The notes under the pieces were generated by a model, which saw only the letters and a list, made by a program, of their open reading frames with translations, did no database searches and had not been told where the DNA came from. DNA of 64,000 nt from Glandiceps talaboti. Lineage: Eukaryota > Hemichordata > Enteropneusta > Spengelidae. Positions 40,001 through 52,018 of the stretch are shown here, piece by piece. The stretch is from assembly GCF_964340395.1 (NCBI RefSeq), contig NC_135569.1:169501-233500 (forward strand), given 5' to 3'. Position numbers and translations under genes: made by a program. Numbering within the stretch: the stretch's first letter is position 1; each line of letters starts with the position of its first letter.

Positions 40001-40983
40001 TCTATACCTATACATTTTTCATTTCATTGATTGAGTTCTAATATTCTATACCTTTACATTCTTCATTTCATTGATTGAGTTCTAATATTCTATACCTATA
40101 CATTTTTCATTTCATTGATTGAGTTCTAATATTCTATACCTTTACATTCTTCATTTCATTGATTGAGTTCTAATATTCTATACCTATACATTCTTCATTT
40201 CATTGATTGAGTTCTAATATTCTATACCTATACATTTTTCATTTCATTGATTGAGTTCTAATATTCTATACCTTTACATTCTTCATTTCATTGATTGAGT
40301 TCTAATATTCTATACCTATACATTCTTCATTTCATTGATTGAGTTCTAATATTCTATACCTTTACATTCTTCATTTCATTGATTGAGTTCTAATATTCTA
40401 TACCTTTACATTCTTCATTTCATTGATTGAGTTCTAATATTCTATACCTTTACATTCTTCATTTCATTGATTGAGTTCTAATATTCTATACCTTTACATT
40501 CTTCATTTCATTGATTGAGTTCTAATATTCTATACCTATACATTCTTCATTTCATTGATTGAGTTCTAATATTCTATACCTATACATTCTTCATTTCATT
40601 GATTGAGTTCTAATATTCTATACCTATACATTCTTCATTTCATTGATTGAGTTCTAATATTCTATACCTTTACATTCTTCATTTCATTGATTGAGTTCTA
40701 ATATTCTATACCTATACATTCTTCATTTCATTGATTGAGTTCTAATATTCTATACCTTTACATTTTTCATTTCATTGATTGAGTTCTAATATTCTATACC
40801 TATACATTCTTCATTTCATTGATTGAGTTCTAATATTCTATACCTATACATTTTTTTTCAGCATGAAGCATTCCAACATCTGCAACACTTTGTACAGAAT
40901 TCACTGCCACAACAAGTTATACAGACAACTTCACCAAATGGAGAATCTAGTGAGAGGAAAGAACTTCATAAACTGATGGCACG
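10088..40983 (+). CDS. MTOR: Serine/threonine-protein kinase mTOR, N-terminal 1,735 residues (35 coding exons; 3' part not in window)
   Basis: mTOR is the catalytic core of TORC1 and TORC2, which control growth in response to nutrients. Coding exons E1-E35: 10088-10298, 11113-11345, 12047-12148, 12801-12899, 14818-14952, 16514-16576, 17617-17850, 19154-19266, 19681-19726, 20503-20636, 21039-21167, 21570-21733, 22797-22999, 23881-23980, 24246-24451, 24936-25058, 25620-25703, 26214-26441, 27093-27225, 28213-28463, 28833-28919, 29503-29667, 29977-30089, 30293-30548, 31019-31171, 31699-31841, 32386-32548, 33434-33567, 36200-36278, 36575-36714, 37162-37378, 38203-38388, 39027-39152, 39358-39489, 40862-40983. 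All junctions are AG/GT and every phase closes (5,207 nt). The protein aligns almost colinearly with human mTOR as I recall it, from [12 protein letters not shown] to [10 protein letters not shown]35 ends in phase 2 at a modest donor (ACG|gttagg). Reading through it gives LGQ and a stop. No FRB, kinase or FATC exon was found to 64 kb. Confidence 0.95.
11365..11770. repeat. Dispersed repeat, copy in mTOR intron 1
   Basis: Second copy of the family at 9530-9905, in the same orientation. It keeps the motifs ccgatatggctgcctggcag and ccataactcagacatgc. The two copies flank mTOR exon 1. Confidence 0.75.
11984..12046 (+). repeat. Duplicated splice-acceptor tract of mTOR exon 3
   Basis: A 31-base unit (aaaaaataatttctttcact, then gtgctcttgca) occurs twice. 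The second copy ends in the functional CAG at 12046. The first ends in CAA, so it is an inactive acceptor. Confidence 0.8.
12426..12553. repeat. Fold-back repeat in mTOR intron 3
   Basis: The left arm containing taggtggcatagtggtgat pairs with atcaccactatgtcaccta on the right. Weaker pairing extends outward (tcaaattgtcc against ggacagtttga). This is MITE-like, with no coding capacity. Confidence 0.75.
13290..14230. repeat. 53-base minisatellite in mTOR intron 4
   Basis: About 17 copies of a 53-base unit beginning gatagatattttaagggaat and continuing gtaagccctttgtagggatc. Variants include ttaaagg/ttaaggg and tttgtagg/tctgaagg. The first copies are degenerate and one copy near 13812 is truncated, giving a composite unit. 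Confidence 0.9.
15241..16350. repeat. 33-36-base minisatellite in mTOR intron 5
   Basis: About 31 copies of a unit beginning gacatctgagacaaagatgg and continuing aacatgacacagagat, with 33-34-base variants lacking part of the acacag stretch. All unit lengths are near multiples of three and the motif lacks stops in several frames, so long spurious frames appear on both strands. Confidence 0.92.
17860..18240. repeat. Dispersed repeat in mTOR intron 7
   Basis: Related to 49790-50270. Shared text includes gtgcaatatcaaaaacatt against gtgcaatactgaaaacatt, and matching stretches around agtatgccac. This copy lacks the clear hairpin seen in the other. Confidence 0.6.
18755..18890. repeat. Three-copy tandem repeat in mTOR intron 7
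   Basis: Three copies of a roughly 45-base unit containing tgcattctcattggttgagt and gggttac. Each unit has an inverted CCAAT box (attgg). Confidence 0.85.
19154..30548 (+). CDS. MTOR: mTOR exons 8-24: HEAT solenoid (horn and bridge)
   Basis: Conserved blocks appear in order: [14 protein letters not shown] (E8), [16 protein letters not shown] (E10), [13 protein letters not shown] (E11), [17 protein letters not shown] (E12), [19 protein letters not shown] (E13), [16 protein letters not shown] (E15), [20 protein letters not shown] (E16), [19 protein letters not shown] (E18), [11 protein letters not shown] (E20), [14 protein letters not shown] (E22), [15 protein letters not shown] (E23) and [15 protein letters not shown] (E24). 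The linker between E19 and E20 is less conserved, as in other mTORs. Several junctions here (E12 both sides, E15, E23) are tandemly duplicated into the introns. Confidence 0.95.
21180..21262. repeat. Two-copy repeat just downstream of mTOR exon 11
   Basis: gagatatattccaaagtaca followed by gtgtgttgcaggttactgtcac occurs twice, starting about ten bases after the donor of exon 11. Confidence 0.85.
21263..21620 (+). repeat. Tandem copies of the acceptor and 5' part of mTOR exon 12
   Basis: The polypyrimidine tract, AG and first 50 or so bases of exon 12 are repeated with an 81-base period. Acceptor AGs lie at 21328, 21407, 21488 and 21569, and there is a partial exon copy before them at about 21263. 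Only the last copy continues into the rest of the exon. The earlier copies run into TAA after the codons for IPQLN (or a near variant), so splicing to them would end the protein. Confidence 0.9.
21712..22252 (+). repeat. Tandem copies of the 3' end and donor of mTOR exon 12
   Basis: About 14 copies of 40- and 37-base units. The 40-base type repeats the last 27 exonic bases (taccagcaccaactattaca, then cctacag) together with the donor gtgagtgttagat. The 37-base type has cctgatgat in place of part of the exonic text. Each unit carries a good consensus donor. Using any but the first would add CCTACAGGTGAGTGTTAG, a stop. Confidence 0.9.
22500..22625. repeat. GGGAG/GTGA-rich low-complexity tract in mTOR intron 12
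   Basis: Irregular G-rich repeats (gtgggtgggtgggtgagggaggg and gagtgagtgag) on the + strand, with potential for quadruplexes in the transcript. Confidence 0.75.
23700..23752. repeat. (CCCCA)n and (AAAC)n tract in mTOR intron 13
   Basis: A C-rich stretch (ccccacccccacccccac) is followed directly by aaacaaacaaac repeats. Confidence 0.85.
24080..24245 (+). pseudogene. Partial duplicate of mTOR exon 15 with its acceptor
   Basis: At 24113-24177 the first 65 bases of exon 15 are repeated with few changes (GCA to ACA for Ala/Thr, GCC to ACC for Ala/Thr), preceded by a usable acceptor (aatactatag). The true exon starts 133 bases later, at 24246. Use of the upstream acceptor leaves an open frame that enters the real exon shifted by one base. 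The duplicate shows no donor of its own. Confidence 0.85.
25425..25580. repeat. 29-base minisatellite before mTOR exon 17
   Basis: Five copies of a unit containing ggttgtaggagttagtgaca and aagaactct, ending about 40 bases before the exon 17 acceptor. Confidence 0.9.
25900..26150. repeat. Dispersed repeat end in mTOR intron 17
   Basis: Contains atgactctccagaaccca and tttcctggagtgg. Both also occur at 28045-28110, and a reduced copy (agagtcatttcatgatttta) lies just after exon 29 at 36293. This looks like the end of a mobile-element family. Confidence 0.6.
26462..26790. repeat. (AATC)n-rich tract after mTOR exon 18
   Basis: Imperfect aatcaatcaatcagt repeats start about 20 bases after the exon 18 donor. 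Ser/Ile/Asn/Gln-rich frames over it are artefacts. Confidence 0.9.
27230..28110. repeat. Dispersed element with internal 65-base minisatellite, mTOR intron 19
   Basis: The outer parts match 61250-61690, sharing cttattaacatctcagta, aatcacattgacaccagacccc and tgtgacattgtg with small changes. In this copy an internal segment starting ggtattaaacacattaaaat is amplified about seven times (27368-27830). The element ends near tttcctggagtgg (28092), a sequence also found at 26120. Confidence 0.75.
30090..30225 (+). repeat. Duplicated 3' end and donor of mTOR exon 23
   Basis: The last 65 bases or so of exon 23 plus its donor are repeated 77 bases downstream (a second donor follows 30166). A third copy lacks the donor. 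Use of the second donor would follow the in-frame AGAAGGTAA, a stop. Confidence 0.85.
31019..40983 (+). CDS. MTOR: mTOR exons 25-35: end of HEAT region and first part of FAT domain
   Basis: E26 gives [13 protein letters not shown] and [12 protein letters not shown], and E27 gives [16 protein letters not shown] sequence follows: [14 protein letters not shown] (E28), [20 protein letters not shown] (E28/E29), [13 protein letters not shown] (E30), [14 protein letters not shown] (E31), [16 protein letters not shown] (E32), [13 protein letters not shown] (E33), [14 protein letters not shown] (E34) and [12 protein letters not shown] (E35). The next block in the family (FLKLGEWQ and on) does not follow. 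Confidence 0.94.
31510..31620. repeat. (CAGA)n microsatellite in mTOR intron 25
   Basis: cagacagacagt blocks turn into a pure CAGA run and then gatggatgg, ending about 80 bases before exon 26. Confidence 0.9.
32671..32942. repeat. Fold-back (MITE-like) element in mTOR intron 27
   Basis: The left arm, with tttcattcactttt, ttgatctgaactta and agtggaagtgatgtatgaga, is inverted on the right as tcatacatcacttccaccc, aagttcagatcaatac and gtgaaagtgaatgaaa. On the right side a segment containing gcaagtctgtcatacatc is present twice. No coding capacity. Confidence 0.8.
33119..33302. repeat. (GT)n/(CTGTGT)n microsatellite in mTOR intron 27
   Basis: A pure GT run decays into CTGT- and TTACTGTCTGTGT-type repeats. 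Three + strand frames over it are artefacts. Confidence 0.95.
34018..34097. repeat. (ACA)n microsatellite in mTOR intron 28
   Basis: About 25 ACA triplets. The poly-Thr frame over it has no support as a gene. Confidence 0.95.
34313..36165. repeat. 56-base minisatellite abutting mTOR exon 29
   Basis: About 33 copies of a unit beginning cagtatgcattcagtatatt and continuing tactgagaatgtttccaacc tatgcatatcaaatat. Substitutions recur at fixed positions (tatatt/tacatt, act/gct/att and cagt/cagc), giving several unit types that are interleaved. The array ends about 35 bases before the exon 29 acceptor. Confidence 0.95.
36715..36794 (+). repeat. Duplicated 3' end and donor of mTOR exon 30
   Basis: The last 65 bases or so of exon 30 (from gaacagatccctgataatat to tgggagaatg) recur 77 bases downstream, again followed by gtaa. 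The second donor would add GAATGGTAA, a stop right after the codon for Trp. Confidence 0.85.
37038..37075. repeat. (CCA)n microsatellite in mTOR intron 30
   Basis: About 11 consecutive CCA/CAC triplets, 85 bases before exon 31. Confidence 0.9.
37988..38225 (+). repeat. Triplicated acceptor and 5' end of mTOR exon 32
   Basis: Acceptor AGs at 38004, 38104 and 38202 are each preceded by a similar tract (ccaattcttttgttttcag in the last two). Each is followed by a version of the first codons of exon 32 (tgcattgacaaag). Periods of 100 and 98 bases are not multiples of three. The last copy is the true exon, because it alone continues in frame. Confidence 0.85.
39955..40855. repeat. 44-base minisatellite abutting mTOR exon 35
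   Basis: About 20 nearly identical copies of a unit beginning attcttcatttcattgattg and continuing agttctaatattctatacct atac. They alternate between cctatac and cctttac types. The array runs right up to the polypyrimidine tract of the exon 35 acceptor. Confidence 0.95.
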
Positions 40984-41011
40984 GTTAGGACAATAGATTT
41001 TTAACATTTTA

Positions 41012-46024
<5,013 letters not shown>

Positions 46025-47962
46025 ATGGAAAACTATAAGAAAATTGAGAAGATAGGCAGAGGAGCTTTTGGTTCTGTTGTGCTTTTCAAAAACAAGGAGA
46101 CAGGCCGACAGACTGCTGGAAAGGTGTTAAAATGTGACACACCCGAATCTCATACAGAGACTATGAAAGAAATTATGATCCTGGCCAGAATTGACCATAC
46201 ACATGTAGTGAAGATTGTTGATGTTGTCAATACTAAATGTCCAGGGTTTAGAGATGCTTGGGAAGTGTGGTTGATGATGGAATACTGCAGTGAGGGAACC
46301 TTAGATCAATACATGAAAAAGGACAACAGAAAATCTGATTATGCTCTCAAGTTGAAGTTCATGACACAAGTCACTGAAGCAGTAGCATTCTTGCATGATA
46401 ACAATATTGTACACAGAGATTTGAAACCGGATAATATTTTGATAACAATCAAAAGAGGTGAAGTTCTGGCTAAAGTGTCAGATTTTGGACTCTCCAAACT
46501 AGCTGAGAGTTTTTCTGGAAATTGTATCATGAACACTGTGTGTGGTACCATGTTGTATATGGCTCCTGAGGTTATGGATGAACATTATGATGAAAAAATT
46601 GATGTTTTCTCTCTGGGTGTCACGTTCATAGAGCTTGTGACAAATCAACAACTTCGGACACCGATTGCAAGTGAATTGAGGAGGAACAGGAAATATCAGC
46701 CATATGTGTCTCGTCATTTACCGCTCAGCTCAGAACTGAGAGAAGCTATCTTATCAATGATTGCATTTAAGTCTACAGATCGTCCCACTGCAGAGAACAT
46801 GTATTATATGTTTGTGTGTGAGAGTAAATCTGCTGAAAGAGTACCAAAGAAGTTGGAGAAAGACAGGAAAGTTGATAATGTCCTGAAAGAAGGGTACAGA
46901 AGAAAGGACAACATGTTGAACCCTCGTGGAGAAAGAGAACCTTTGGATGATCAGAGAAGACATGAAAGAGGTAGACGGTATGCAGAAGACCTGTATATGA
47001 AGGATAGAGAATATAGAAGAGAAATTGGAATGACAGGTGGAACTCCAGACAGGGAGATGCAACCCAGAGGAAGGGCTGCAGGAGAACTCGACTGGAAGCC
47101 AGTAGATCTGGTGAGTGCTATAAAGAGGCATGAAGAAAGACGTAGGAAGATACACGACATGGATAGGGTTCCAGTGGAAGATGATGAGTTAGAGGACTTA
47201 GGAGAAATGCTTCATGAAATAAAAGTAGGCAGACCAAAGGATCGTAGAAAGCCTGTACACCCAAGTCCTAAGCCGAATGAAGACAGACATGATGTGATAG
47301 CATTACATGATAAGTACTATCCAAGGAAACATGGGGATGGAGCTCGGTATGAAGAAAAAATACAAGTGGATGCTCCTCGAGATGTGAAACGTGTGGCTAA
47401 AGATGATTGCTTTGATGTTGGTCATTATGGAAACCGTGGGCAGAGTCCGAAGTTTAAAGGTATGCCAGACAGCATTATGTTGGCAAAAGATAGAATGGAC
47501 AGAGACAAAAGACAAGATGAACCAAGACGAGTAGAGGATACTGACAAGTATCCCTATTATACACAGCCATCAGCTCAAGATGTTGAAGATGAGGAGCTGA
47601 AGAAATTTGAAGAAGTTTCAGATTTAGCATATTGGAGGTTTGGAATCAAAGACACTTTCTATCGAGATAAACCACATGTTGCAGTCCCACTCTACGAGGA
47701 TAACTATGGGCATAGACACAGATATGATGGACATGAGCCTCCGTACATCAGACATGCAGATCATTATGACTACTATTGTGGAGAAATTGATGTGAAACCA
47801 CAGGCAGCCAGGTTCAAGGCAGATATACCAGATAGTATTCCATTGGCAAAAGAAAGGCTGGAACGAAAGAAAAGCCCAGGAAAAAGATACAATAATGAAG
47901 TGATATATGAGGAAGATGACTCTGATGATAATTTTGGTTGGTGGCTTGACCACAGAGAGTAA
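46025..47962 (+). CDS. Ser/Thr protein kinase with long charged tail (PDIK1L/STK35-like), kinase 1 of 3
   Basis: An intact single-exon CDS of 645 residues. The kinase domain covers about residues 4-265: glycine loop GRGAFGSVV (11-19), ATP-anchoring Lys33 in TAGKVLKC, catalytic HRDLKPDN with Asp132, DFG 153-155, CGTMLYMAPEV (APE 180-182) and DVFSLG. All catalytic residues are present, so it should be active. The style (AGK instead of AIK, CGTxxYMAPEV, DVFSLGV) is closest to the PDIK1L/STK35 group as I recall it. That placement is tentative, and NEK-like is the alternative. The tail (about 270-645) is highly charged and probably disordered. A motif of the form [KR]FKxxxPDSIxLAKxRxxR occurs twice, near residues 475 and 595. 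The tail ends in EEDDSDDNFGWWLDHRE, without the MAGFTKK motif of the other two kinases. The stop region is the first copy of a 71-base array. Confidence 0.93.
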   Translation: MENYKKIEKIGRGAFGSVVLFKNKETGRQTAGKVLKCDTPESHTETMKEIMILARIDHTHVVKIVDVVNTKCPGFRDAWEVWLMMEYCSEGTLDQYMKKDNRKSDYALKLKFMTQVTEAVAFLHDNNIVHRDLKPDNILITIKRGEVLAKVSDFGLSKLAESFSGNCIMNTVCGTMLYMAPEVMDEHYDEKIDVFSLGVTFIELVTNQQLRTPIASELRRNRKYQPYVSRHLPLSSELREAILSMIAFKSTDRPTAENMYYMFVCESKSAERVPKKLEKDRKVDNVLKEGYRRKDNMLNPRGEREPLDDQRRHERGRRYAEDLYMKDREYRREIGMTGGTPDREMQPRGRAAGELDWKPVDLVSAIKRHEERRRKIHDMDRVPVEDDELEDLGEMLHEIKVGRPKDRRKPVHPSPKPNEDRHDVIALHDKYYPRKHGDGARYEEKIQVDAPRDVKRVAKDDCFDVGHYGNRGQSPKFKGMPDSIMLAKDRMDRDKRQDEPRRVEDTDKYPYYTQPSAQDVEDEELKKFEEVSDLAYWRFGIKDTFYRDKPHVAVPLYEDNYGHRHRYDGHEPPYIRHADHYDYYCGEIDVKPQAARFKADIPDSIPLAKERLERKKSPGKRYNNEVIYEEDDSDDNFGWWLDHRE

Positions 47963-48360
47963 TTTCTACATTGAAATTCATCAGATGTTAGCTTCTACAC
48001 TACTTTGGTTGGTGGCTTGACCACAGAGAGTAATTTCTACATTGAAATTCATCAGATGTTAGCTTCTACACTACTTTGGTTGGTGGCTTGACCACAGAGA
48101 GTAATTTCTACATTGAAATTCATCAGATGTTAGCTTCTACACTACTTTGGTTGGTGGCTTGACCACAGAGAGTAATTTCTACATTGAAATTCATCAGATG
48201 TTAGCTTCTACACTACTTTGGTTGGTGGCTTGACCACAGAGAGTAATTTCTACATTGAAATTCATCAGATGTTAGCTTCTACACTACTTTGGTTGGTGGC
48301 TTGACCACAGAGAGTAATTTCTACATTGAAATTCATCAGATGTTAGCTTCTACACTACTT
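47934..48360 (+). repeat. 71-base array spanning the stop codon of kinase 1
   Basis: Six virtually identical copies of a unit beginning tttggttggtggcttgacca. The first copy encodes the last residues, WWLDHRE, and the stop. The other five lie in the presumed 3' UTR. The near-identity suggests recent amplification. Confidence 0.95.
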
Positions 48361-48767
48361 TAACAATGACTAGATTTTTACTTAATTTTAACTAAACTAC
48401 TTTAATAGAATAACTGATCTCTTATTTCTATTTTGCATTTATGACTCATTTTCATTTAAAATCAAGTGAAATATGCATTTTTTTTTTTTTAAAACAATTT
48501 CAGAACAGTTTCCAAAACTTTTTCTTATTTTCTTCCCCAACACCAAAATAGTACATGGTATCTGATGTTGATTTAATCTTAGACTATAGTAGTACTACTG
48601 ATATAGCTACTCTAGGTACCATATCCAATCCAAGAATTGAAGATAAAATTGACCCTCAATAAGTTGTAGGTTACAGGATTCATTGGAACAACTGTTACTA
48701 ATTGAGGGTTATGAGAAGCTAATTATATAGTCAGAATTGTCTATTCATCTTTTGTAACATTGGTATT

Positions 48768-48802
48768 TGATTTGATTTGATTTGATTTGATTTGATTTGT
48801 TG
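48768..48802. repeat. (TTTGA)n microsatellite
   Basis: Six to seven tandem TTTGA units downstream of kinase 1. Confidence 0.9.
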
Positions 48803-49789
48803 ATTTCACCAGAAAAAACACCATACATAACAAATAAATTAACAAAATATATAAATTAAATTAAGTCAAAGAATATTCAATCAAATACATCAGTAATTAC
48901 ATGGACCTGGTGGGGGTTGTAGAAATAGTTCTACAGAACTAGTCTAGCCCACAATTCTTTAACAGCTTACAGAGAAATCATGTGAAACAATGGCCACAAA
49001 GAAGAGTACTGGGGGTAAATCTTACATGTGTATTTTTATTTGCAAACAGTAAAAGAAAGACAACTATAGAAGAATACTATTACAGGAGATTTTTTATGTT
49101 TTCTCAATAATGGGGCTACTGTGAATTCTTCAATACTCAGTTTAAGTTACGGTTTGTCTACATTTCATACTCAGAACGATAGAATTTAGAAGATAAGAAT
49201 ATCGATTTGAGAAAGCAAATCATAGCTGTTGAATTTGTCTGACAAACATGATTTAGATAACCCATAGCTTGTATAAAGTACAAGCAAGTTGCTTTATGAA
49301 TAGAAAAGTATGGAAGAAATATCCAGGACATTCGACATCATGACACTGCATGTGGTACAGTATTGTACAAAAAGATGTCATTGGTGCATGGTTCTTTAGT
49401 ACTCAAAGTATGAGTTAAGACATTCAAAGTCACCATTAGTCTTCCCCAGGTTTTCATAAATTATATTTACATACCGGTATGTATGCTTATATTTAATCTT
49501 CAGTATAATTCTGCCTTTAAGCCGAAACATACCTGTGACATAAGGACTTTGTCATTTCTTGAAAAGGCTCCTTAGGTCACTGTTATTTTTGTTGACTCAC
49601 AAAGAAAAATGTTTGGGAATAATACATTCCTAAAGTGAACTCTATAACCCACCAATAAATCTAAGTTTGTATACACACACTCTAACTTTGTGTTCAATAA
49701 ATCATGTTGTTATTGACCAAGGGGTAATATCTCTTGTGTTGCTTACAGATGTATGTTGCTGTGTTAAACTACTCAATACTTAAGACTAC

Positions 49790-50270
49790 TTGCACTATGT
49801 TTCGTCAGTGCTGTATTAAAGGTCGTATTTGCTGTACAATTGTATAGCAGATACAACCTTTAATACTGCACTGACGCGACAATTAGAGCATGCACTAGTG
49901 TTATTTTCACTACAGTGCAATACTGAAAACATTATTACATACCACCATGCAAATGAATACAAATGAGGACAGGGCCATTTGCTTTTAACATGAAAGTGTG
50001 TGATTGCACAGCATGAAGAGTGTCATATTTATGGAAATTTTCTGTTTTCGTTAAACATGATGACAGAACCCCATTCCATGAGAGTTCAAATGCGGGTACT
50101 CAGGGGCATTTGGCTTGCACTTGCAGTATTTTTGGCTACACTTTCACTTGCTATATGCTAGAGAAAGTGTGGCCAGAGATAACACTGCACTGCAAACACT
50201 TGTGCAAATACTCTGAGTATGCCACTCTTGCAATCATATATCATGGGATTCTGACAATAACTTGACACTT
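49790..50270. repeat. Dispersed element with terminal hairpin
   Basis: At 49805-49877 two arms of about 35 bases (cgtcagtgctgtattaaagg ... cctttaatactgcactgacg) pair with few mismatches around a short loop. The remainder matches 17860-18240 in parts. No coding capacity. Confidence 0.65.
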
Positions 50271-51029
50271 GACTTCTAAACTGATGATACAATAGAAAGT
50301 AATCTAATGAGAAGTCATGATCTCAAGAAGTAAATGAACTGTAGAGGGCAGCATAGGGTGTAATTAAATCAAAAGAAACATATTAACCAAATTACCTCAG
50401 TTAAATTATGAAATAAATCAAAGCCTGTGACAGCTGATTTTAGAGACTAATCAAGATAGCACTGTCTAGCACAGACTCCTGGCTAATGTTTAATAAATCA
50501 CAAATACTTTCCAAACTCGATCTTCTAAAGAACTGTAATCATTATGGTCTAATTCAGGGTATTGTTTTCTGGTCAAAATGGATCTAAACTGGGTCTGGGT
50601 TGGCAGTATTGGCCACACTCCCCTGCTCCCCACCAGAGTAGGCCACAGGTACCACCCCTAGGTTTCAGGGTTGGGAGGAGATGGGGATATAAAGTGGTGT
50701 GGGTTTGTTCTGTTTATAGTAATACATTTTTTTGTTGCTATTTCACCAACATTCAAACAACATGTGTATTGGCCCTGGTGTCAAACACTGTAAATAACCC
50801 AACACATTCTTGCAAAACAAGAGTATAATTTTCTACTCACATAATTAAAAATCAGTCTTGGACTATAACGTAAAGAGTCATGTGGTTTACAATGATGGAC
50901 CAACATTTTGCCATTCAACCAAAAAATCATTATGAGATTTAAATCAGTATAATCATTGATTATGTCAGGCCATGGCAAATTTAAAAGTTGACTTCCTTCT
51001 TTTTATTTATTAGGTACAAAAATTTAGAC

Positions 51030-51974
51030 TGTAACCCAGGTCATTTGCATATTCTGATAATTACTGTGGCATTGGTTCATTAGCATACTTATCAACCAAT
51101 CACAATCAGTGATATAATAATCAGCCAATCAGCAATGGATATACATGTGAGTGACAACTATAGATCCTTATACAATCGGTATTTGGTATGATAGAGTTCA
51201 GTATGTTAATTCTAAACTCAAACTGGTCATTTGCAAACAGCAGGTTTGAAGTTGCGACACAAACCATCAGGCACTGAAGATCTCAATTTTGCAAGGTTTG
51301 TTCAAAGTTCTTTTAATATAAGTACAGGTAAATCTTGTATTTAGGAAAGAAGTGCATAATTTGATGAACTGGGATTTAAGTTTTTTTAAACTCTATCAAA
51401 GATACGTGGAAATGTTCTCTATAAGTGCTGTAAAGGAAGGAAAGAAGTTAATAATGAGAGAGAAAAATACATGAAAGTGAATAAGGATGTCATAAAATCA
51501 CATGTAGGAGAACCTTAAGCACTTGATTGTGTGTACGAAGACAAGTGGTAGACAAATGGTTTTAATTTCATTGCAACACTGACCAAGAATGTAGAAGTCT
51601 TAGAGTAGACTGACAGTACTAAAGATACATAAAATGTATTTGTATTGTGGTAATAGTCATTTTCTCATGCCCTTATGGCCAGGCAATATTACAGTTAGGC
51701 TATAAGTGTATAATGTTTGTGTCAAAGCTAGGGAGTCACAGTTAGGCAATAAGTGTATAATGTTTGCATCAAAGTTAGGCAATAAGTATATTTGAGTGAA
51801 AGCTAGTAGGGAGTTACAGTTAGGTCTACACTTGGGATAGGGATAAGGTTAGAATCTCTAACAAATTAGACAGTAAAGTGTGGGTACATTAAAGTATTAT
51901 TATAGTATTTGACAGTACATGGAAACTTCAGTGGCTATAAGCTTATAAGGTATGTTTTGATTGATTGTTTTCAG
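51030..51974 (+). promoter_or_regulatory. Candidate promoter, non-coding 5' exon and 5' UTR intron of kinase 2
   Basis: ATTTGCAT (octamer) at about 51042 and two CCAAT boxes (aaccaatcac, agccaatcag) lie in 51040-51135. They are followed by CATGTGA at about 51146. A consensus donor (agtacag|gtaaat, intron from 51328) and an acceptor (tgttttcag, ending at 51974) frame a 647-base intron that ends 44 bases before the ATG. No transcript evidence is available. Confidence 0.4.
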
Positions 51975-52018
51975 CAATAATTCAAACTTAAAGAGTTAAT
52001 TTACAAGTGATTCAAGTA

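Larger units (their letters stand above)
48361..52018. other. Intergenic region between kinases 1 and 2
   Basis: No coding exon recognised. It holds a TTTGA pentanucleotide run (about 48768-48802), an AATAAA at about 48833, a dispersed hairpin element (49790-50270), and the promoter, 5' exon and intron of kinase 2 (51030-51974). At 51665-51800 a unit with gttaggcaataagtgtataa is repeated two to three times within that intron. Another short direct similarity is the paired CCAAT boxes at 51100-51135. Confidence 0.55.

Noticed and set aside
46339-47953. Several - strand frames of 70-133 codons within kinase 1
   Set aside because: They lie wholly inside the strongly supported + strand kinase CDS and have no domain.
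52007-52018. Four extra N-terminal residues of kinase 2 from a GTG start
   Set aside because: ATG at 52019 aligns with the starts of kinases 1 and 3 (ME-[NGD]-[YF]).
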